Shown: positions 13,501 to 25,900 of the stretch, in pieces | How positions within the stretch are numbered: the stretch's first letter is position 1 | Layout: each line of letters opens with the position of its first letter | Source of the DNA: Bagarius yarrelli | Lineage: Eukaryota > Chordata > Actinopteri > Siluriformes > Sisoridae | Direction of reading: 5' to 3' | Assembly (NCBI GenBank): GCA_005784505.1 | Contig: VCAZ01000001.1 | Coordinates: 5,130,097 to 5,194,096 of the forward strand | DNA length: 64,000 nt | Notes under the pieces: generated by a model | The model's input: the letters and a program-made list of their open reading frames with translations, nothing else | What the model was told of the DNA's origin: nothing | Database searches by the model: none | Position numbers and translations under genes: made by a program

Positions 13501-16500
13501 AAACCTTTTTTTTTTTGGTAATTTATTGTAGCCTATATAAACCGATCAAACAAAGAACTGTTGAACGTGCAGTAGCGGTGTTGTTGTTTTCCATGAGGTT
13601 GCAGTAATTTTCTATGTGAGTCATGTTGTCTGTTAATAGAATCATAATTAGAACACTAAGTTCTGTTGTGTGGGGCCAGTTTTTGTTTTTGCACAGGATG
13701 TCCTAAGTGCCGTGTTTTCTTTCATTTCAGTGATTTTGAGGAGGTGCTGACGCAGCTCCACTGGCCAATAGTGTCTCCTCCGACGCAGTCTCTCTCTCCG
13801 CTGGCCAACGCTCAGGAGCTCAACAGCCAATTAGAGCTGCTTGTTTCTCAGCTCATCTCTCTGCAGAAGTCGTATCCTTTGTAATACGCACACATAAATA
13901 CATTTTGCGTCAACAAAAAGCAATAAGGAAATAATTTAAATATGTGTCGTGTAGGAATGAATAGATGTATAAGTAATTGTGCAACTAATAAATGTAAAGC
14001 CAGAATTAAAATCTCACAAATGACTAAAAAGCGTTGTTGCCCTTAACCCGTCACAGTGATGACCTTATATCAGAGAAGACCGATTTGCCCACTCGCACCA
14101 GCCTGCCTCAGACCCCCCCACTCTCACTTCCTGTTCAGATCATGATGCAGCCTCTCAGTAAGAGGTTTAGGTATCACTTTACTGGAAACCGTCAGACCAA
14201 CTCGCTAAGCAAGGTTAAAACATAAACTCTTTTCAAGAAACTATAATATAAATAAAGGTATCAGACATTTTGCAAAGAAATGTATAGACATGTTTTAAAA
14301 TGTATATGTTTGAATACAAAAATTATAACTAAAGACTGTCTGCTAAACTAAAAAAATCTGAATTTGGTTAAAATCTCATAAAAGCTTGAACATGTGTTAT
14401 TAATACAAACACAAACTACGTTTAGAAAAGACTGACTATTAAAATTTCAGTTAGTGGGTTGTGGCTTAATGGGTTTTAGTCAGAAAAGGATCTAAGAGCT
14501 GCACAATATGTTGCGTCAGCATCGCAACGTGTTCATCTGCAATAGCCACATTATAGGAAGTGCAGTGTCGTATTATAGTCAACTGCACCACAGTTTAGAA
14601 CGCAGGTGATTTGTGTATTAATTGCAAAGTTTAATAACTGAGTGACTGTTGATCGTTTGCATGTTTTAGATCTGTTACTGTGTAAACAAAAAAACCCACA
14701 ACCAAAAAAATCACTTTTGTAGCATGAAACAAAAATTAATTGTATTTAATTTACCCAGTAAATACTATACAGTGTGATTTTTACATTTGATAATTCAATT
14801 TCGGTATTTGAATCTCCGGGAAAAACGTAAAGCACTGATTATTTTATTTATATTTGTTCTATTGTATTTATCTATGCTTAATAATGAAAAAATAATGAAA
14901 AAATATTGCAGTGTTAGTTTTTTTCCAATATTGTGCAGCCCTAAAGTGAACCCATAATTGTAGTTTGATCATATTAAGTAGTTTGTCTACTGTGTTTAAT
15001 TTGTATTTCAGGGCTTTAAATGTTTTTTTTATTATTGATCAGTTTTGAAAGTCTCACCTATGTCACCTGCTATATTAATACATGACCTGTATTTAGATTA
15101 GATTAGATTAGATTAGATTTAACTTTATTGTCATTGTGCAAGGTACATGTACAGAGCCAATGAAATGCAGTTACCATCTAACCAGAAGTGCATAACTGGC
15201 TTATTTACAGTAAATAGCAGTGTAATAAATAAGGGTATGATGTTGATAGTTACAGAGAAGGGTAAATAATGTACAGAAGGTATATGGATAGAATATAGAG
15301 GTGTAACAATAGATAGTTATGGATGGTGCAAAGATGCATAATGATAAAGTAGTGCAAAGTACAGAAAGTGGCAGTGCAGTAGTTATTAATACTGTATATC
15401 AGCTGTTCAGTGCAGAAACAGCCACAGGAAAGAAGCTTTTTTTCAATCTGTTTGTGCGTGCTTTATTTAAATCTATGTAGAGAAATAGAAAGATAAACAT
15501 ATAAAACTCTGTGGTCCTCTGTCTCCTTTTAGCCGGAGTGGTATCTGACTCAGGTCCTCATGTGGATGGGCCACAATTCCAGCTTCATGGAAGAAAAGAT
15601 TCAGCCTATTTTTGACCGCGCTGGTGCCAGAGTCAATGCGAAGGTAAAACATATAATATTTCATGCGCATCTTTTACCCATTAGATACTTAGACACTCTG
15701 TCAGATACATGTATAGGCCTATGTGTGTTTGTTAGGTAGAGCTGTGCAGAGGGCTTCTTACCATGGTGCATGAGAAACTGGCTCAGGATGCCCCTCGGCT
15801 ACTCTACGACGACGCCCTTTTCTGCCACCTGGTGGATGAGGTGCTGCAGTTTGAGAAGGAGCTGCGCTCCACACACACCTACCCCAGCCACTATCCTGGA
15901 GCCCTGCACATACTGCTGGAGGAGAATGTTTTTCAGAAGTGGCTTAGTATGGAGAGAAAGAGTGAGTCTTCTGAAAGTCAGGCTTAATTAGGGCTGCATT
16001 TACACTGCAGATCCTGATGCTCGAAATTGATTTTGTGACTATATGCGATTTTTTGACGACCCGTTTACATCGTATTTTTTAAATCTGACCAATATCCGAT
16101 ATCTGCATTTGCACACTACACAACAAAATAGTATCCAATTTATTTTCACATATAAATAAAATGGTCGTCGGCGATAATCCCACCTGTGCCACAATGGAGG
16201 AAAAAAAATCAGAATTGGTTCTCTTCATACATGTGGTGTAAATGCGGCCTAAAAGACATGTACTGGAGTAATCATAACAGACAAAAATGTGTGTGTGTGT
16301 TGATTTTTAGTGGCACTGGAAAAAGTGGATGCCATGTTGTCTGCAGATGGGGCCTGGAGCTCTCAATACAAAGACATCTCTGATGTAGATGAGCTGAAAG
16401 CACCAGACTGTGCAGAAACCTTCATGACTTTATTGCTGGTCATCACAGGTACCATGCTGGTTATTTTTATTAACATTTGACATTAGTGGCTTAAGGCGCC

Positions 16501-18726
16501 GGCACCCACATGTGTAGCTGCGCTCTGGTGACCCTGGTTTGATTCCGGCTTGGGTCCTTTATGGTCTCTCCACACAAAAAACCCCCCACCCCCGCCCCGG
16601 TCCCTCATTTCATTACTTTCTATCCTATTAATAAAAGCAATTGCCAAAAAAAAAAATCTCTTTGAGAGAAAAAACCCCAAATAAACATTAAACATTATGT
16701 TAGACCTAAATAATAATTCTTGTTTTCTATTGTTTCATTCCTGATGTTTAATTATTTTATAATACATTTTTTTTAATATCTTGTTTTTAATATCATGTGT
16801 TTATTTTAGATCGATATCGCTCCCTGCCGTGCCCTCGAGCTCAGCTCAGTTTCTTGGCTTTACAGAGAGAACTGGTGGACGATTTTCGAATCCGTCTCAC
16901 CCAAGTGATGAAAGAAGAGTCTAGACAGCCTCTGGGTGCCCGTTATTGTGCTATTTTAAATGCTGCCAACTACATATCTACAGTTCTCAGTGACTGGAGT
17001 GACAATGTGGTTAGTGTTTATTATACCCATTTAAAAATAGCAAAAAAAAGTCTGTAATGAAAGGAAGAGAAAAGGTAAATGTCCCTAAGTTGCTGTTGTT
17101 TTCTCAGTTCTTCCTGCAGTTGCAGCAGGTAGCCGTGTCAGACGGAGACGAGGTGTTTGGGCCTTTTGGAGCCACAGAAAGTGGACGTCTGGCCTCTCTG
17201 GAAGGGTCCCTGTTTGAAGGACTGCTTGCATTACTTGAGAGACTGAGAGGAGACATGTTGGGTCGTCTTCTGGATGCAGTCATGAGAGATGTGAAGGAGA
17301 AAGCCGAGCCTTATCGCAGGGACAGGTACTGGACGAAATACAGCTGTATGTGCATCTGTATGAGCATAAGGCTTTTTCCTGAATATGAAATATTGTACAG
17401 GTGTTATATAAAATAATTTAAATCCGTCAAGCCAGGGTTCATAAACAGTTATAATTACATTTTAATAATGGGAAGTGGTAGTGCTGTGTTTACGGTGTTG
17501 GACTACTTCCCAGCACCACCAAGTTGCCACTGCTGGCCCCTGAGCAAGGCCCTTAACCCCTAATTGCTCTAAAATTAAAAAAAAAAAAATAATAATAATT
17601 GTCGCTCTGGATAACGGCGTCTGCCAAATGCTACGAATGTAAATGTAAATAATAATGATGATAATAATAATACATTGAAAAAAAATTTAAAAAAATAAAT
17701 ATATATATTTAGATTTAAGTATAAAATGTCAAGTGACATAATGACTGGAAGAACAACAATTCAGTGTAGATTATGATGGCTAAAGAGCGCACAATGTAAT
17801 AACTACTAAGTCTTTACATAAATGCCTAGCAGATGTCCGAAACTGGAATGTGTTTGTTGCAGGTGGATCTCTTTACCATCGCAGTGTGACCAGGCTACCA
17901 TGTCACTATCCAGCTCTGCGTGTCCCATGCTGCTGTGCCTGAGGGATCACCTGCTCCAGCTGCAGCAGCTGCTGTGCCTGCCTCTGTTCCAGATGTTTTG
18001 GCAGGGCCTGGCTGAGCGGCTTGACCTTTTCCTCTATCAGGATGTCAGTTTCGTCCTCATCACCTGATAAACTTAAATTTCGAAGCTTGTGATAAATTGT
18101 TTTGCCACATTATTATTTTTTTTTGCAAACCGACATTGAAATGATGTTTTATTGTGCAGCAAGATATCACAGTTACTACTTAACGATGTACTTTTGTGTT
18201 CACAGGTGATCCTGTATAATCACTTTAATGAGGGTGGTGCTGCACAGCTGCAGTTTGACATGACCAGAAACCTGTTTCCATTGTTTGGACACTACTGCAA
18301 AAGACCAGAAAATTTCTTTAAACAGTAAGAGGCAAAAGAAAATAACAGTCAGATTTACATCTGCTTTACCAAACAGGGCAGTTATAATTGAGGCATAAGG
18401 CGGATTTATTTAGTTTGTTAAAAATCTCAAACAAGTGTGTTTGAAATAAACAAACCAGTGATCACTGACTCATCATATAACAAATCTCTTGCTGTTCATG
18501 TGCCAGTGTAAAGGAAGCCTGCATCATCCTGAATCTGAAGGTTGGACCAGCTCTGTTGCTGTGTGATGTGTTAAAGCAGGAAGAGGAACCAAGGGAGGAA
18601 GAGGCTTCTCTGAGGCCCCAGCAGTCCACACCAGAGTCGGCTCTAAACGAATTAGGGGTGTATAAGCTGGCCCCGAGTGACACACACATCCTCCTGAATC
18701 TGCGCTCTGCCTGGCTCAACCACTGA
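10478..18726 (+). CDS. rint1: RINT1, RAD50 interactor / ER tethering subunit
   Basis: RINT1 belongs to the NRZ complex (with ZW10 and NBAS) that tethers Golgi-derived vesicles at the ER; it also binds RAD50 and takes part in the G2/M checkpoint (family knowledge). I read 13 exons: 10478-10708, 12449-12690, 12810-12983, 13731-13871, 14057-14213, 15533-15643, 15736-15961, 16311-16448, 16810-17009, 17108-17325, 17863-18043, 18206-18324, 18507-18726. All have GT-AG borders and join in frame to 785 codons, close to the human length of about 790. Residues about 50-150 are heptad-like and probably coiled coil (LKQVKGLLEKL; NRIEELR). The RINT1/TIP20 region fills the rest, with typical stretches such as LHFWHKILKDKLS and RSLPCPRAQLSFLALQRE. 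The C-terminus (KEACIILNLKVG, LGVYKLA) matches my memory of vertebrate RINT1. The ATG lies in ACATGGCGG, preceded by an overlapping upstream ORF. Confidence 0.96.
11020..11658. mobile_element. hAT-like MITE in rint1 intron 1
   Basis: Inverted ends CAGTGTT and AACACTG, flanked by ATTAG / CTAAT, enclose 640 bp of AT-rich sequence. The left end has the GGGAGTAACTAGTAACATG pattern common in teleost MITEs. No coding capacity is seen. Confidence 0.55.
11746..11937 (-). mobile_element. tRNA-derived SINE copy, inverted
   Basis: Plus strand runs tail (TTTACGGCATTTGGCAGACA) to head (AACACCTTAACCACTGAGCT). It lies in rint1 intron 1. Confidence 0.85.
12046..12222 (+). mobile_element. tRNA-derived SINE copy, head deleted
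   Basis: Part of the tRNA-like head is missing between the A-box remnant and the B box. The CACCACCAAGCTACCAACTG body and the CTTGATAAGAGCATTTGCGA tail are present. It is in rint1 intron 1. Confidence 0.75.
14496..14942. mobile_element. hAT-like MITE in rint1 intron 5
   Basis: The inverted ends GAGCTGCACAATAT and ATATTGTGCAGCCC enclose 450 bp with no ORF. This matches the common teleost GGGCTGCACGATAT-ended non-autonomous DNA transposons. Confidence 0.65.
15090..15470 (-). mobile_element. LINE 3' end fragment, inverted, in rint1 intron 5
   Basis: Read on the minus strand, this has the end of a LINE ORF (KSFFPVAV-like), a short 3' UTR and a terminal (AATCT)n repeat, which appears on the plus strand as TTAGATTAGATTAGAT at 15090-15119. 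It looks like a 5'-truncated insertion related to the LINE at 4670. Confidence 0.65.
16484..16625 (+). mobile_element. Degenerate tRNA-head repeat in rint1 intron 8
   Basis: The CCTGGTTTGATTCCGGCTTGG B-box-like stretch followed by GGGTCC recalls the head of a second dispersed repeat family (see 50278). It is heavily decayed, with an A/C-rich tail. Confidence 0.4.
17468..17652 (+). mobile_element. tRNA-derived SINE copy
   Basis: Near-complete copy in rint1 intron 10 with an internal poly(A) before the GTCGCTCTGGATAACGGCGT tail. Part of the head before the B box is deleted. Confidence 0.8.
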
Positions 18727-18997
18727 GGGATAAATTCAGACTAAATTATCATTAAATAACTAAAGCATCCCTGACACTTTAACTGACACACAGCTGAGCA
18801 AACATCTGGATTACATGTTCTCTGCTTTTAGTTGTCGATATGAAATACAATATAAACTGAAGGAGTTCAAATGGTAGTTTTTCAACTTGATGCACCTTCC
18901 CACCCAGCTAAATCACTAAAAGTCCAAGACATGCTGCTTTAAAGTGATTCTCTTAATCTGTATAGTTATGTCATAAAAGTGTCTTTTTGAGAACTCT

Positions 18998-19003
18998 AAT
19001 AAA
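18998..19003 (+). terminator. rint1: rint1 polyadenylation signal AATAAA
   Basis: AATAAA lies 272 bp after the rint1 stop codon, followed by a GT-rich stretch (TGTAGTGGTTGTGG), the expected arrangement for cleavage near 19020. Confidence 0.7.
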
Positions 19004-19329
19004 TGTAGTGGTTGTGGAAAAATTCCCTTCTTTTGCTCACATTCAATGATTTGCAAGTTTATTATGAAAAATATGTTCTAACAGAAAATTACAGATTGGT
19101 CTGTCTAACACACAAAGGAAAGCTTTTACACAACACATTTATAGATGAGTTTTGAGCAAAAAAAAAGGGGTTTTTTTCTCCCTTAATGTAAGTAAATTAG
19201 TTGAACATTGATGATAAATAAGATTGTTAACAATACGGTAGCACTTAATAACACCACTTTATTCATATTTGTTTTATTTATACTGCTGTTTACTTTATGC
19301 AACTAATTTAAAAATTGTATTTCTTTGTC

Positions 19330-19872
19330 ACATTATTTCCCTCTTGTTTTTTGAAGCTAAACGATTACTTCTATTGTTAATGATTTTAATGACAACTGAC
19401 AAAGAAATAATCAGTCTATAATTTTAACAGTAGGTTTATTCTCACTATGAGAGACAAAATAAAAACATCCAAAACATATTTCAAATAAGATACAGAAGGA
19501 TTTTCATTATAAAGAGTGAAATAAGTAAAAACAAGACATGTACTTGGAAGCAAAATCCTTGGCCATCACAGGGGTCTGATGTTTCCTGTAGTTGTCCACC
19601 AGTTTTGCACACATCTCAGGACGGATTTTCCCCCACTACTCTTTCCAGATCCTCTCTAAGTCATTAAGGTTTTGAGGCTGTTGTTTGGCAACTTAAACCT
19701 ACAGCTCCCTCCACAGATTATCTTTGTAATTAAAGTCTGGAGTCTGGCTAGGCCGCACTAGGACCTTAATGTGCTTCTTCTTGAGACGCTCCTTTGTTGC
19801 CCTGGCTGTGTGTTTTGGGTCATTGTCAGTAGGCAAACTCACAAAATAAGCATTTTTTTCCCCCTTTACTGT
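19330..19872 (-). mobile_element. Internally deleted Tc1-like transposon downstream of cfap54
   Basis: On the minus strand the C-terminal end of a Tc1 transposase is readable (DNDPKHTARATKERLKKKHI, about 19770-19830), followed by 3' flanking and terminal sequence. On the other side the copy jumps from the GGGTCATTGTCAG codons straight into a terminal repeat that ends CTTTACTGTA near 19870. The N-terminal half is therefore deleted. The ORF is broken. It lies 78 bp past the cfap54 stop codon. Confidence 0.75.
19435..19440 (-). terminator. cfap54: Nearest cfap54 poly(A) signal, inside a Tc1 remnant
   Basis: TTTATT on the plus strand is AATAAA on the minus strand, about 510 nt after the cfap54 stop. 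I saw no AATAAA or ATTAAA between the stop and this site. It lies in a Tc1-like remnant, so the transposon may supply the 3' end of the transcript. Confidence 0.45.
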
Positions 19873-19949
19873 ACTGTGTATGATTGTGTATCTAACAAAT
19901 GCAATTTTTGCTACAGTGGTACAGTAGATAAACCGTAGATGTTGCGGTG

Positions 19950-22900
19950 TCATGTAAGAAGAGAGAAAAGCCAGTCGCATAGTGCTCTGTTCTCCAGAGT
20001 GGCTCCTGACGCAGGGTTAAAGCAGCACTCCAGCTCATGCAGGCACTGAACGCTTGGTTCGAAGGGTACCTGCCCGACATAAACACACTCGACAGTTCAG
20101 TAACGTGTGTGTGTATTTTTGTAGGTCAATGAAAGATTCGGATGCTGCCTACCTTTGTAATAGGCTGTGCTGTTATTTCAGGCTTCAGCAGATTAATTAT
20201 CTCAGTACAGATACGCCTGGTTTTCTCAAGCAGAATCTGATAACAGAAACAGCCATAAACACGAATGCAGCCTATTTTTTTATTCATTTTCCCCATTTTT
20301 AATCACCAAAAAGAAGTGTATTTTAATATTAGACTAAGCTGATATAACTTATTACCCAAGTATGTCAAAATCTTTCTCCAATAAATACTGCAGGTGGACC
20401 AGTTGACCCAGGACTGTTAAACGAATGATTACACATTTAAAATAAATGAAATAAAAGTACTGCTAGAGAATTTGTTATTTACCTGTTGCTGTGTGTTGGT
20501 ACTGGTATTGGTACCGGTGCTGGTGCTGGTAGTAGTGCTGGCGATGGTGCTGTTACTTGTGCTGGCTTTAACAGGGCTTCTGCTGCCATCTTCACTTTCC
20601 TGGATGGAGCCGATAGAAGTGGTTGTGCTGGGTAAAGAAGCAGCAGACACACTTACATCCACCTGGGCCTCCAAACACAAAGAGATCAGCCGGATATGGA
20701 GGGCTTTTAAACTGTGAGTGGAAAGAAATGGTAGAATTAATACTCAAAACATGTAATTAATATTTTTAAATACATATGTATACATATACAGGGATTATTT
20801 TGGTTTTAAGATCATTTTTAACCCCCAAAATATAAAAGGAAACTCTGGGCTAAAATGGTCTTTTACACACACACCCCCACCCACCAAATTTCACAAATAA
20901 TAAAAATGCACAAGATGTACACTCTAGTAAGGCATCAAATCAAACCAATACACTTCATACACATACAGGGTAGAAAAAGTAAAAAAAAAAATAAAAAGTT
21001 AATGAAATGTACAAGGATAGTGCTGGCGGTATACCATAAAAATGTATACGGTATTTTATGTATATGACTATTTTTTTTATTCATGATCTCGTATTTAGTA
21101 TGAATGCACTGAATTTTTGACTGAATACTCGAAGTGTCCCAGTAACATGCAAATCACTGTCCTGTGTGACAAAAATCGGCGTAAAAAGCATCGCTATAAA
21201 CACGAATGCACCGTTTCAGACATCAAAACGTACAAAAAAAACTGGTGTTCGGCTTGGACAGATCTGGAGCTGTGTCCGCCATTAAACTGACAGCAGTGTG
21301 TATTACACAATCAGAAGAGGAAGACAAGCATGAGTCATCACAGACTGCAGGTGGGATGGTTTGCATGAACGCTGCACAACTCAAAAATACGGGACAAACG
21401 GTGTTCCATATTGATTCGGAACATTAAGAACATCGCTATTTAATTCGTACATTGACCCGCGCCATCTGTGACTTACACTGGTATTGTTGTACACTGAAAA
21501 TTCATATCATAAAAATAGACACCAGTATGACCAGTATTCAATACGTACCGGTATATCGACGAGCACTTTTGCTCCCAAACCCAAATGTCTTTAGTGTATA
21601 ACAACATCTAAAAACATGGCCTTGCTGTTGTGTGAGTCTTCTAATGAATGTTAATCAAATTTGTTTGTTTTTTATCATTACAATTTATTTACTACTTATG
21701 TTTAATGCTTTTTTTTATATATATATATATTTATTCAACAGCCCCCCAGCATTTTCTGAATTTTTTTTTGGCAGGGTGTGTGTGTTTTGTGTATGAAGGG
21801 GGGGGGTGAATAGGGGATGCAAATCTACAATCTCATCCTGCTGTAAACTTACCCTTCGGTAGAGATATGTCTGTGTCCAGCCTCTATGTCAGCAGCGGCC
21901 GGCATGTTCGGCTGTGAGTCGTACATCGTTACTTTATTCAGCGCAAAGACCAGCATGATCTATTGACAGAGCAAAAGTCAGCCTTTTTTTTATAAAGCCA
22001 TAGTTTTCTTTAATGAATACATTTGATTTGTTACATATTTATGATATGTGGACTAAGCAGTCACTCTACTATTATAGAGAAGTATTATAGAGAAGTATTA
22101 CGGTATAGTAGTACCGTTTCGGGTGATGGTCCACTGCTTGTCAGCTTGGGTCGATGCCACTGAATGCAGAGCCAGTGTGTGTTTAGTGTTGCCCATGGAT
22201 ACAGGTCTGGTACTGTCTGATGGGCAGGACAAGCATCAGATAGTATTGTTAGTATAAGCTAAACTACCACAAAAACGTCTATAATTATTGTTACCAAATC
22301 TGCCAAGATTTCTGGAGCTAACTCTATACTTTTACGTAATCTAACTGGTGTCAAAGGTGCAATTATTTCGACATCAAACAACTGTAACGAAATACATACC
22401 CAACCAATCACACTGTTATTCAGATTACTAGATCTGAAAAACCTACAACTAACATCTCTATACTATGTGTGTGTGTGTGTTTGTTTGTACCTGTATAGCA
22501 TGAGGCTCCAAAATAAGGGTTGATGGAGGATCAGGTAGAACACACTGCTCTTTGTAAGTCGCGAGGTGATCATGGAAGAAGGTGTGTAACTGAGTGAGTT
22601 TGAGAGTTAAATTTGAATCACCGGCTGACGACGCAAACTCCTGCACACACTGTCCTGCCACTAGACACAAAGCAAACATACACACACTATAGTATAGTGC
22701 TAGAATAAAACATGATATAAGAATAATTTAGTATCTTTAAAAACTCGGAACAAATAAAGATAATGCTGAAATCTGTGCATGGTGACATTTTTTTTATATA
22801 TATTTGTTTAACACTTTTGGAAAATGAAGGATTACTAAGGAGAAATGATCAGTCAACAACAATCACAAACTCTCAGCTGTCCCAATAAAGCTTTTTGCTA

Positions 22901-25900
22901 GCAAATTGTCTTAAGCTGTAAGCAAGCTTTAGCTTTTATTACAAAGAAGAACAAATCTCAATGCTGGGTCAAATTCATGCAGTTTACAGTGGTTATAAAG
23001 CAGACAGACAGAAACCAGAAGACGTGAGGTTTGGAAAAGTGAAGTGCTATACTGTACTTGGTTGCCTGGAGATGTGTCTAAGATTGAGCAGGTGTTTATA
23101 GTAGCGGGAGAGGTGCACCCAGGTGATCTCAGAGCAGCTCTCGACGTTTAGCACACTGTCTATATCTGGAGCAGAACGGGGGTGAACTAATGTAGGCTCC
23201 TTCATCCCACCTGATGTTCAGCAAAATCACACAAACACACAATCAAGATGCAACGATTTTCTTAAACTAAGCAAGAAACATTTAGAAAAATGTATTTCGT
23301 TTCATTGTTGTATTAAAGTTTTAACCATCAGGTTCAGCTGTAAAAGTGTCATACTGAAAAAATATATATACTGACTGAACATCAGAAATTACCACAAGAA
23401 CTAAGTAGATCATTGGAGACAAAATCTGCCAGGGCTTTAAGAGATCTAAGAGGAAGTGGGCCTTCTGTTGCTGTAGTGATGCCACACAACTGCCCATGGT
23501 TTGCAAGCACTTCTGTTGTCTAAAAAATGCACAAAACAATCGCAGACAGAAATAGGAAAATAAACACTGTCATTGCAACAAAATGGGTTACATGTTTATA
23601 TGTGGGCATCATGTTTGCCTCACAGCAAGAAGGTCTCAGGTTCGTATGCATGTGTTTGTGTGGGTTTACTCCGGGTACTCTGGTTTCCTCCCACAGTCCA
23701 AAATGATGTATGTTAGGTTGATTGTTGGCTATAAATTGCCTATAGAAGTGAGTGTGAGTGTGTGTGGTTGTTTGTCTGTATGTGACCCTGCAATGGTCTG
23801 TTCAGGGTGGACCCCTGCCTTTCACCCAATTACAGCTGGTATAGGCTTCCAGTAGATCCCTGTGACCCTGATTGGTAATAAGCAATGTGGGGAAGTGGTA
23901 GCGCAGTGGTTAAGTTGTTAGACTACCAACTTGAGGACCCGGGTTTGATTGACAGCCCCACCAAGCCCCCACCAAGCCCCTTGCTCCTCAGGGGGAGCAA
24001 GGCCCTTAACCCCAATTGTTCAGCTGTATAACAAGGAATATTGTAAGTCACTCTGACTAAGGGCGATTGCCAAATTCTGTAAATGTAACAGGTATAGATA
24101 ATGGATGGATGGATTTTTTTTATGTGCCTCACCCGTGCAGCAGCTTTCAGACAAACACAGAAGAGAAGTAAGTGACTCTGCGCCACATTGGTCCTGTCTG
24201 AGCTCTAGGAACAGCAAACAAACATAGTAGTAATACCTATAATTATACCAGGCTTTTTTTTTTTTACAATGGTGTCACTCGAATTTAAAGACCAAAAGCG
24301 ATGAGACATCAGTGACCATTATCATCACCACCTGGTCAGATTCCAGAGGTGGTGTAGGTTTTGCATCGGTGATCTTTTCCCACTGCTGCAGGTATATTAG
24401 AGCCATCTCTATATAACACACGTGGATCAACCTGAAAGAAAAAAAACACACAAATGCAGATTTGCATAAAATGCACTGAATACTACTGAAAGTCATGTCA
24501 TTACTGTTGATGAATAGCAGAAGTATATCCTAAATTGTACTAAATAATAATTTATTAAGCAAAAAAAAAAAAATCAAATGCCTTTTTAGTCGGAACTTAG
24601 CTCCAGATATTTAGTATGATAAATAATTAACAGGCGTCAACAAAACATCGGCTATTCTCTTAGATCGCATCTTTGATAATATACACTGCATTTCTCAGAT
24701 TTCGGGCACTTGTTTGCAATTTTACAAAACCTACTCACTGCAGATTGTGGCTGTGAAACTGAGCCAGCGTGATGCTCTCGAGGAAAGCTTCTACCACTGT
24801 CTGGTGTCTGAGTTTGCCCAATGACAACAGGATCCTCCCCACAGTCCCTACAGAAACACAACCATAATACAAGACAGACTTATAGCAGACTGATATTTTA
24901 ATTCAACAAGTCTTCCGTGCAAAATCTGCTTTCACTATGCTTACCTTTAAAATAAAGGATATCAGCCTCCAGCTGGAAGTCCCTGCTAGCTAAGGCTTGT
25001 GAGATAATGTATGCTGAATGGAGCTCCTCTTGAGCCGATAACCACAGATTTAAGTTTTGTTCATCCTCTGCTGATGAGCTAACCATGGCCTGCAGGGACA
25101 AACACTGACCTGGAACACAGAAACAATCCAGAATCCAGCATGATTAAAAAATAATAAATATGATTTATAGAAAAGGTACTTAATTTAATATCTCTGTAGC
25201 ATTAAATGATGGAATCTAAAAAAGGCCAGGCCCTTTTCTATTAAACTACTTCCTGGTTTAAAAACACTCTTAATCTCTCAATTTGCATATATAGTACTTG
25301 CCACTACCAAAATAAAAAAAAAAGAAAAAAAAAAGAAAAAAGCATTAGCTCAGTTTTTAAGAAACACTTTCTGTCCAAAAATAAAGTCACACACTAATAT
25401 TTTGTTGGACTGCCTTTGGCCTTAGGCACATATTGTTGCTGAACCTAGACCTGCTCTCAACCCCATATTATAGCACTGCCCCCACAGGCTTGTACGGTAG
25501 GCACTAGACATGATGGGTGCATTACTTCATCCATCGCTCTTCTTACCCTTCATTCCGAAACAGGGTAAATCTGGACTTAACAGACTACATGATCTTCTTC
25601 CATTGCTCCTGAGACCGGATCAGGGTTTGATTAACAACACCACCAAGCCACCACTGCTAAACAAGGCCTCTTAACCCCCAATTGCTCAGTTGTATAAAAG
25701 AGATAAATGTAAGTTGCTCTGAATAAGGGCATTTACCAAATGCTGTAAATGTTTGAGAAATGAGAAGCTACTCACTGCATAAATTGGGGTTGAATAACGT
25801 ATTGCCAGCTGAGGCATGGTCAATTATGCAGTAATTATCCAATAGGAGGCTCTTACCTATTTGCCCATTTAAATCCAGGTGGTGACTTTTTTTTGGACGG

